From Coriobacteriia bacterium (GTDB lineage: Bacteria; Actinomycetota; Coriobacteriia; Anaerosomatales; PALSA-660), in NCBI GenBank assembly GCA_030652345.1, contig JAUSAU010000040.1, positions 1 to 28,425 on the forward strand: a stretch of 28,425 bases of DNA. Direction: 5' to 3'. Positions 23,681 through 28,425 of the stretch are shown in pieces (positions within the stretch are counted from its first letter, which is position 1; each line of letters begins with the position of its first letter). Position numbers and translations under genes: made by a program. A model generated the notes under the pieces. It saw only the letters and a list, made by a program, of their open reading frames with translations. It was not told the origin of the DNA and searched no databases.

Positions 23681-24824
23681 TCTGGATCACCTCGATCGGG
23701 TCGAGGCGGGCTGTTCGGCGTGTCGGGATGATCGAGGAGAGCATCGCGACGAGGAGTCCGATGCCGGCCGAGATCGACACGAAGGTCGGCTGCGGGTTGA
23801 TCGGGAAGCCGCTGCCACTCTTCGAGGTCCCGAAGGTGAAGCCGGCGATGAGCAGGAAGCCGAGCCCGACGCCGAGCGCCGTGCCGACCACCCCGAGGAT
23901 CGCTGACTGCCACAGGAAGATCGAGGCGGTCGCGCCGTCGGCCATGCCGAGCGCCTTGAGGATGCCGATCTGCTTGGTCTTCTGCACTGCCGAGATGGCG
24001 AGCGTGGAGGCGATGCCGAGCGCCACGGCGACCAGCACGAAGACCTGGATCATGTAGCTCGACGCGGACTGCGAGTTGAGTGCCGTGAGCAGGTCCTTGT
24101 TCTCGACCTGCCAGTCCGACACCTTCACGCCGCCCATGCGCACCGCCCAGTCCGGAGCGATCGCCTTGGAGAGGAACGGGTCGGTGAGCTGGACCTCGAT
24201 CGCGGAATACTGGTCGGCGCGGTAGCCGAGCTCGGAGCGGGGGAGCTCCGGCCCGCTGAAGCCGCTGCGCAGGTTCGCCGCGCTCGATCCGAGGTCGACG
24301 ATGCCGCTGATGACGAGCGAGATCCGCGTTCCGCCGCCAGTGGTGATCGCCATGCGGTCACCCGGGATGAGGCCGTACTTGCGCGCCAGGTCGAGCCCGA
24401 TGACGACCTGCCCCTGCTTGAGGGTGGGCTCACCCTCGACGGTGCGCTGGCGCAGCTTGTAGATCAGGTTGAGATCGGCCAGCGTGCCGCCCTTGATGTT
24501 GAGCGGGACCCGGTCGGTGCCGTTGAGGTAGAGGGCGGAGATCGCCCGCGACGGCACCACGGCGCTCACGTTCTGCGTCGAGCGGATCGTGCGCTTCACC
24601 AGGTCCGAGTAGACGACCGGTTGGCCCTCTTTCGGGTCGGTGATCGTGATGTGCGGGCTCGAGCCGATCGTCGTGTTCACGAGCGACGCCTGCAGCGAGA
24701 TGATCAGCGAGCCGACGAAGACCTGCACGGCGATGCCCACCGCGATGCCGAAGAGGATGAGGATCGACTGCGCGGGGCTCATCCGCAGGAAGCGCCACGC
24801 GATACGCAGCGGCAGCATGGTCAT
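23673..24824 (-). CDS. FtsX/LolE-type ABC transporter permease
   Basis: The 383-residue protein has the MacB/LolC topology: membrane helix 1 at about residues 18-42, a large extracytoplasmic domain (about 45-260), then three helices in the FtsX domain with the conserved KALGM and the ending PTRRTARLDPIEVIQNG. Such permeases extract or signal to lipoproteins, peptides or antibiotics at the outer membrane leaflet. In a probable monoderm the cargo is unclear. It overlaps the B12-binding gene by ATGA upstream and the ATPase by eight bases downstream, so all three are likely translated together. Confidence 0.9.
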
Positions 24825-25483
24825 TCACCGCCCTTCGCGGACGGGGCGATGAGCTCGTCGAGCCGGAGCATCTCATCGGGGCTGAAGCCCTCGCTGTCCA
24901 CCGCGAACGCCGGGCCGCCGACCGCCACACGCACCCCGGGCAGCTGCGCATGCAGCTGGTCGACCAGGTTGCGGACGCGGAGGCGGTGGAAGTGCGTCGA
25001 GGAGGTCAGCACGACGAGGTCGGCAGCGAGCGCCTGCGCCGCCGCGACGATCTCGGGGCCCGGCGTGTCAGGGCCGAGCATGAACGTGGTGTAGCCCGCC
25101 ATGTCGAGGCGGTCGGCGAGCATCCGCAGGCCGAGGTCGTGCGCCTCGTCAGGCGGGCAGGTGAGCAGGATGTGCGTGCCGTTGCCGGGCGTCGCGTCCG
25201 CGATCACTCGGACGGTCGGGTAGAGGGCCTCGACGATCGTCCTGACCACGGCCGAGGCCAGGTGCTCCTCCCAGACCTGCAGTGAGCCCTCCTGCCACTG
25301 CGATCCGAGGTCGATCATGAGCCGCGAGAGGACGTCGGCGTAGAGCGTCGGGATGTCCACGGTGCCGTCGGCGACGGCCGCCAGCGCGAGAGCGACAGCC
25401 CCCGCCTTGTCGTGGGCCGCTATGCGCTCGGAGAGGCCCGCCCGCACGGAATCGGCGGGCGAGGTATCGATGCCGGATGACAT
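24821..25483 (-). CDS. Cobalamin-binding protein, CarH-like sensor module without a DNA-binding domain
   Basis: The 220-residue protein has a helical B12-binding-2 cap (residues about 15-95) with LGSQWQEGSLQVWEEH, matching the Trp and Glu-His of light/B12 sensors of the CarH/LitR type (Trp63, Glu73, His74). A Rossmann-type B12-binding domain follows with EAHDLG, giving the lower axial ligand His115 in the ExHxxG variant of DxHxxG, then LVVLTSSTHF and VAVGGPAF. CarH-type proteins carry a MerR helix-turn-helix before this; here none is present. A role as corrinoid or light-responsive sensor for the transporter is inferred from the ATGA overlap with the permease. The start at 25483 has GAAAGGG six bases upstream. 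A corrinoid protein for methyl transfer is the alternative. Confidence 0.82.
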   Translation of the reverse strand: MSSGIDTSPADSVRAGLSERIAAHDKAGAVALALAAVADGTVDIPTLYADVLSRLMIDLGSQWQEGSLQVWEEHLASAVVRTIVEALYPTVRVIADATPGNGTHILLTCPPDEAHDLGLRMLADRLDMAGYTTFMLGPDTPGPEIVAAAQALAADLVVLTSSTHFHRLRVRNLVDQLHAQLPGVRVAVGGPAFAVDSEGFSPDEMLRLDELIAPSAKGGE

Positions 25484-25647
25484 GGGCGCCCTTTCTCAGA
25501 ATCTGGTCATACGGGTTCATTCCCCAAGATAGAGCGGGTTCCTGTCGGGGATGGGTGGCGGAAGCGCGACCGGGGAGTGCGTCGAGCACGGTCAACGGGT
25601 ATCAGACGGGTGTGGCGCGTGGTGCGCGCCCGGGAGAGGAGCGGTCG

Positions 25648-27396
25648 ATGGACGGCAAGATCTTCGCCGGGAAGTACAGGGTCGTTCGCGAGATCAGTGC
25701 CGAATCGGCGGGCCGGACCTATCTGGCGACTGCGCCCGACGGTGCGACGGTCGTCGTCAAGGTCCTGAGACCCGCGGACGAGACGGCGGCCACCGTTGTG
25801 GAAGACGAGGTCTCGCTCGTATCCGGGATCCGCCATCCGGCCCTGCCGCGCATCTACGAGTGGGGCCACGACGGGTCGGACTTCTTCCTCGTCCGCGAGT
25901 GGCTCCCGGGAGCCGACCTCAAGACCGAACTCGACCAACAGGGGCGCTTCTCCGCCGACTCCGCCGCGCGCTACGGCGCCGACGTCGCGGACGCGCTCGA
26001 GCAGATCCACGCGCGCGGCGTCATCCACGGGAACGTGAAGACGGCCAACGTCATCCGGACATCCGGGGACACGACCTATCTCGTCGGCTACAGCCTCGGC
26101 CTGCAGGGCGACGCGGCGCGTGCGATGACCAACGCGCGCCCGTCGATCGCCCACTACCTCGCGCCCGAGCAGGTCGACGGCACCGGACTCATGCCGGCCA
26201 CCGACGTCTACGCGCTCGGCGTCGTGCTCTACGAGCTCGTGAGCGGCAGCGTCCCGTTCGACGGAGCGAGCGCCGCGATGGTCGCGGACCAGCAGTGCCA
26301 CGCGGTCCCGCGCGCCTTGCGCGACCGCGTCCCGGGCGTCCCCGCAGAGTTCGACCGGATCGTGATGAAGGCGCTGGAGAAGTCGGCGGAAGCGCGCTAT
26401 CCCACGGCGGCGGCGATGCGCGACGACCTCGAGCGGTTCGCCGCGGGTTCCTCGGCACCGGTGACAGCACCCCCGCTTGCGGTGGAGGCTCCCGCAGCCA
26501 CGAAGTGGTGGCTGTGGATGCTGCTCGGCATTCTCGTCGTCGCCATCGGCGTCGGCGCGGCGTTCGCGCTCGGCGGCCTGCGCTTCGGCGGCGTCACCGT
26601 CCCGGACGTCTACGGTACGCCGTTGCGGGAGGCGACCGCCTCCATCGTCGCCTCTGGCCTGGGCGTGGGCAGCATCACGTACGCCGGTGGCCCGGTCGCG
26701 GGTGTGGATGACGGGTCCGTCGCCTCGCAGAGCCCCGCCCCCGGGGTGCGCACCGACTCGTTCACCAAGGTCGACCTGGTGCTGGCGGGCGTCGAGATGG
26801 TCGCCGTCCCCGAAGTCACGGGTCAGAGTGAGGCGCAGGCGATCGCCGCGATCCGGGTGGCGGGCTTCGTGGTCGACCAGACCGTCAAGGAGATGACCAC
26901 GACGGTCGATCCGGGCACCGTGCTCGGCCAGAGTCCTGTGGCCGGGACGCTCGCTCCGCGCGGATCCGGGGTCGTGATCCGACTCGCGCAGGCGGGGCCG
27001 CTCCCCATCGGCGTGCCCGACCTGACGAGCATGGCGCAGGCGGAGGCGCGCACGGCGCTCCAGACGGCAGGTTTCGCCGTGAAGGTCCTCTCCCAGTCGA
27101 GCTCGACCGTGGCGTCCGGTACGGTCATCTCGCAGAACCCGACGGCCGGCGTGGCCGCGAAACCCGGGTCGACGGTCACCATCGTCGTCTCGAGCGGCCC
27201 CGCGATCGTCGTGGTGCCCGATGTCGTGACGAAGACCCAGGCCGATGCCGTCAATGCCCTGACAGCGGCCGGCTTCAAGGCGCAGGTCACCGAGCAGACG
27301 GGCGGCGGTACGGTCGGCACCGTGGTGGATCAGAGTCCGAATGCGGGCGGCAAGGCACCCGCGGGGTCGGTCGTCGTGATCACGGTGGTGAAGTAG
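25648..27396 (+). CDS. PASTA-domain serine/threonine pseudokinase
   Basis: The 582-residue protein has a cytoplasmic kinase-like domain (about 8-272), one membrane helix (286-310, WWLWMLLGILVVAIGVGAAF) and four extracellular PASTA repeats (about 315-378, 384-449, 451-516, 520-582). It is PknB-like in architecture and PASTA repeats bind peptidoglycan/muropeptides. The kinase core is damaged: the Gly-rich loop is EISAESAGRTY, HRD is HGN (Asn129 for the catalytic Asp), and DFG is GYS (Gly147 for the metal-binding Asp), although Lys38, Lys131, Asn134, APE and DVYALG remain. It is therefore predicted to be inactive and to work as a scaffold or receptor. The ATG at 25648 is supported by GGGAGAGGAG six bases upstream. 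It is divergent from the B12-sensor operon. Confidence 0.9.
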   Translation: MDGKIFAGKYRVVREISAESAGRTYLATAPDGATVVVKVLRPADETAATVVEDEVSLVSGIRHPALPRIYEWGHDGSDFFLVREWLPGADLKTELDQQGRFSADSAARYGADVADALEQIHARGVIHGNVKTANVIRTSGDTTYLVGYSLGLQGDAARAMTNARPSIAHYLAPEQVDGTGLMPATDVYALGVVLYELVSGSVPFDGASAAMVADQQCHAVPRALRDRVPGVPAEFDRIVMKALEKSAEARYPTAAAMRDDLERFAAGSSAPVTAPPLAVEAPAATKWWLWMLLGILVVAIGVGAAFALGGLRFGGVTVPDVYGTPLREATASIVASGLGVGSITYAGGPVAGVDDGSVASQSPAPGVRTDSFTKVDLVLAGVEMVAVPEVTGQSEAQAIAAIRVAGFVVDQTVKEMTTTVDPGTVLGQSPVAGTLAPRGSGVVIRLAQAGPLPIGVPDLTSMAQAEARTALQTAGFAVKVLSQSSSTVASGTVISQNPTAGVAAKPGSTVTIVVSSGPAIVVVPDVVTKTQADAVNALTAAGFKAQVTEQTGGGTVGTVVDQSPNAGGKAPAGSVVVITVVK

Positions 27397-27443
27397 CGCG
27401 GGCGCGCGGCGAGCGATCGCGGGAGCCGTGCGTGACGGGAATG

Positions 27444-27472
27444 TGGACAAACCGGGCGAGGGTCGATAGAAT
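27444..27472 (+). promoter_or_regulatory. tRNA-Asp promoter
   Basis: TGGACA (27444-27449) and TAGAAT (27467-27472) are separated by 17 bases and each matches the sigma-70 consensus at five of six positions. The tRNA begins 20 bases downstream of the -10. Confidence 0.75.
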
Positions 27473-27491
27473 CCCCTTCGCTCCACATCAC

Positions 27492-27568
27492 GGGGTGTTA
27501 GCTCAGTTGGTTAGAGCGCTGGCCTGTCAAGCCAGAGGTCGCGGGTTCGAGCCCCGTACATCCCGCCA
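27492..27568 (+). tRNA. tRNA-Asp (GUC)
   Basis: A complete 77-base cloverleaf with encoded CCA: acceptor GGGGTGT pairs with ACATCCC (one G-U), D-arm around AGCTCAGTTGGTTAGAGC, anticodon arm CTGGC-CTGTCAA-GCCAG with anticodon GTC, variable loop AGGTC, T-arm GCGGG-TTCGAGC-CCCGT, and discriminator G as expected for tRNA-Asp. Confidence 0.96.
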
Positions 27569-27580
27569 TAGGAATACACG

Positions 27581-27613
27581 CAGGGCCGCCATCGAGGCGG
27601 CCCTGTTGCGTTG
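27581..27613 (+). terminator. Rho-independent terminator after tRNA-Asp
   Basis: CAGGGCCGCC (27581-27590) pairs perfectly with GGCGGCCCTG (27596-27605) around a five-base loop, followed by TTGCGTT. The stem is strong but the T-run is weak. It may serve the DUF302 gene from the other strand as well. Confidence 0.75.
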
Positions 27614-27651
27614 AGTCGACCGGGTCCGGGATCGCGGTCGGGGGCCGGCCC

Positions 27652-28038
27652 CTAACCGGCGGCCTCGTCCACGATGGCGATGACGATCTCCTCGACCTCG
27701 GCGGCCACGTCGTCGATGCCCGCATCGGGGAAGAAGCTGCCGATGAGCCTCGGTCGCATGGTGGCGATGTGGGTCTCACTGTCCAGCGCGTAGATCATGA
27801 TCGGGCAGGGGAGCATGAGGCCGATGCGGATGTCTTGCTCGAGCACCTGCGACGCGTAGCGCGCGTTGCACACCTCCACGATGGCGGTGGGTTCGCGCAC
27901 GAAGCCCTTCTCCGCCAGCGTGGCGGCCACGTCGTGGACGCACTGCACCCGGAAGCCGCGTGCCTGCGTCGCCGCGACGACGGCGTTGAGCGCATCGGTG
28001 TAGGTCTTGTCGGTCCGGACCGTGTAGTCGAGATCCAT
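27652..28038 (-). CDS. DUF302 domain protein
   Basis: The 128-residue protein matches DUF302: an N-terminal YTVRTDKTYTDALNAV helix, GFRVQCVHDVAATLAEKG, VEVCNARYASQVLEQD, a strand LMLPCPIMIYALD and IGSFFPDAG. The conserved Cys-Asn of EVCN and the LPCP motif are present. DUF302 folds are small beta-alpha proteins of unknown biochemistry, often found with sulfur or metal genes. The start at 28038 has AGAGGAA about seven bases upstream; the longer frame to 28086 runs into the operator. Its promoter carries a CsoR/CstR-like palindrome, suggesting induction by copper or reactive sulfur. Confidence 0.88.
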   Translation of the reverse strand: MDLDYTVRTDKTYTDALNAVVAATQARGFRVQCVHDVAATLAEKGFVREPTAIVEVCNARYASQVLEQDIRIGLMLPCPIMIYALDSETHIATMRPRLIGSFFPDAGIDDVAAEVEEIVIAIVDEAAG

Positions 28039-28074
28039 GGGAGTTCCTCTCGAGCGGTTCCTCGTACAATGCGC

Positions 28075-28104
28075 ATCATACCCCATGGGGTATAGGTACG
28101 TCGA
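28075..28104 (-). promoter_or_regulatory. DUF302 promoter
   Basis: On the minus strand, TATGAT (28080-28075) is a five-of-six -10, and TCGACG (28104-28099) is a four-of-six -35 with an 18-base spacer. The palindromic operator occupies most of the spacer and overlaps the -10. Confidence 0.55.
28078..28093. promoter_or_regulatory. Palindromic operator ATACCCC-AT-GGGGTAT (CsoR/CstR-like)
   Basis: A perfect 16-bp inverted repeat overlaps the DUF302 -10. TACCCC...GGGGTA inverted repeats are the hallmark of operators for the CsoR/FrmR/CstR repressor family (Cu(I), formaldehyde, persulfide). A lone half-site GGGGTAT recurs at 28112-28118, 20 bases further from the gene. No CsoR-family gene is in the window, so the regulator would act in trans. 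Spacing differs slightly from well-known sites, hence the hedge. Confidence 0.6.
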
Positions 28105-28148
28105 GCACCGAGGGGTATGGCGCGCCCGATTCCGCTAGAGTGCGTGGC

Positions 28149-28425
28149 ATGCGAACACTCTTCATCGACGCCGACGCCTGTCCGGTGACGCGCGAGGCCA
28201 TCTCCGCCGGCCGCGCCGCCGGCATGGCCGTCGTGCTCGTGGGCAACGGCACGCAGAACTTCGACCGCCACACCTCGCGCAACGGGGTCGAGGCCGTCCA
28301 GGTGGCGACCGGTCCGGACTCCGCGGACTTCGCGATCATCGAACGCCTCGAGCCCGACGATGTCGTGGTCACGCAGGACATCGGGCTCGCGGCGATGGTG
28401 CTCGGGCGCGGGGCCGGAGCCATCA
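28149..28425 (+). CDS. YaiI/YqxD family (DUF188) protein, 3' partial
   Basis: The 92 residues visible begin MRTLFIDADACPVTREAI, the diagnostic DADACPV motif of DUF188, and continue VATGPDSADFAIIERLEPDDVVVTQDIGLAAMVLGRGA, with the PIN-like acidic clusters D(S)ADF and TQDIGLA. The family has a PIN/NYN-related nuclease-like fold and no firm function. The gene runs off the window end; about 50-60 residues are missing. A -10-like TAGAGT (28136-28141) lies only seven bases before the ATG and no ribosome site is present, so the message may be leaderless. Confidence 0.9.
   Translation, partial: MRTLFIDADACPVTREAISAGRAAGMAVVLVGNGTQNFDRHTSRNGVEAVQVATGPDSADFAIIERLEPDDVVVTQDIGLAAMVLGRGAGAI

Noticed and set aside
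25477..25647. Longer start for the PASTA protein at 25477
   Set aside because: The extension covers the divergent promoter region, begins inside the neighbouring gene and lacks a ribosome site; ATG 25648 has a strong one.
25507..27486. 659-residue minus-strand open frame opposite the PASTA pseudokinase
   Set aside because: His/Asp/Arg-rich antisense translation without recognisable domains; the plus strand codes for a kinase-like domain and PASTA repeats.

Overview
The window comes from a high-GC bacterium, most likely an actinomycete-type Gram-positive (Actinomycetota; class not resolvable here). Evidence: strongly GC-biased third positions in the chromosomal genes, LexA operators of the Gram-positive CGAAC-N4-GTTCG type, a PASTA-domain kinase-like protein, encoded CCA ends on the tRNAs and many leader-poor genes.

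Positions 1-7296 are the right-hand end of an integrated element. It carries a large protein with a C-terminal PD-(D/E)XK nuclease motif (5' end outside the window), followed by a Gabija-type anti-phage pair: gajA (OLD-family ATPase plus TOPRIM nuclease) and gajB (UvrD-like helicase), which overlap by one base. These genes are visibly less GC-rich than the rest. The element ends in a 3' fragment of a tRNA-Val gene (anticodon loop to CCA), the scar expected from integration into a tRNA gene; the intact tRNA and the integrase must lie left of the window. The tRNA's own terminator follows at 7309-7351.

Positions 7400-17460 are core chromosome: a methyltransferase, a gene-poor stretch with a possible gene remnant, a tocopherol-cyclase-like protein, DUF427, two zinc-ribbon proteins, a small unknown, a UvrD/PcrA helicase, a vapBC toxin-antitoxin pair, a family 4 glycosyltransferase and a CapA-like protein. 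The helicase and vapBC are transcribed divergently from back-to-back promoters. Two perfect LexA boxes flank the helicase -10, and three 13-bp-spaced repeats cover the vapBC promoter.

Positions 17570-28425: a yybP-ykoY (Mn2+) riboswitch precedes a P2-type cation ATPase whose ion-site residues suggest one metal site. Then come a GNAT acetyltransferase, DUF72, two small membrane proteins, and a three-gene operon on the minus strand (B12-binding sensor-like protein, FtsX-type permease, LolD-type ATPase). A four-PASTA membrane protein follows whose kinase domain has lost its catalytic Asp residues (a predicted pseudokinase), then tRNA-Asp with promoter and terminator, a DUF302 protein under a CsoR/CstR-like palindromic operator, and the start of a YaiI/YqxD (DUF188) gene cut by the window end.

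The system-level points of most interest are the nuclease-plus-Gabija island, the dual SOS/TA control region, the Mn riboswitch-ATPase pairing, the B12-sensor/ABC-transporter operon and the PASTA pseudokinase.
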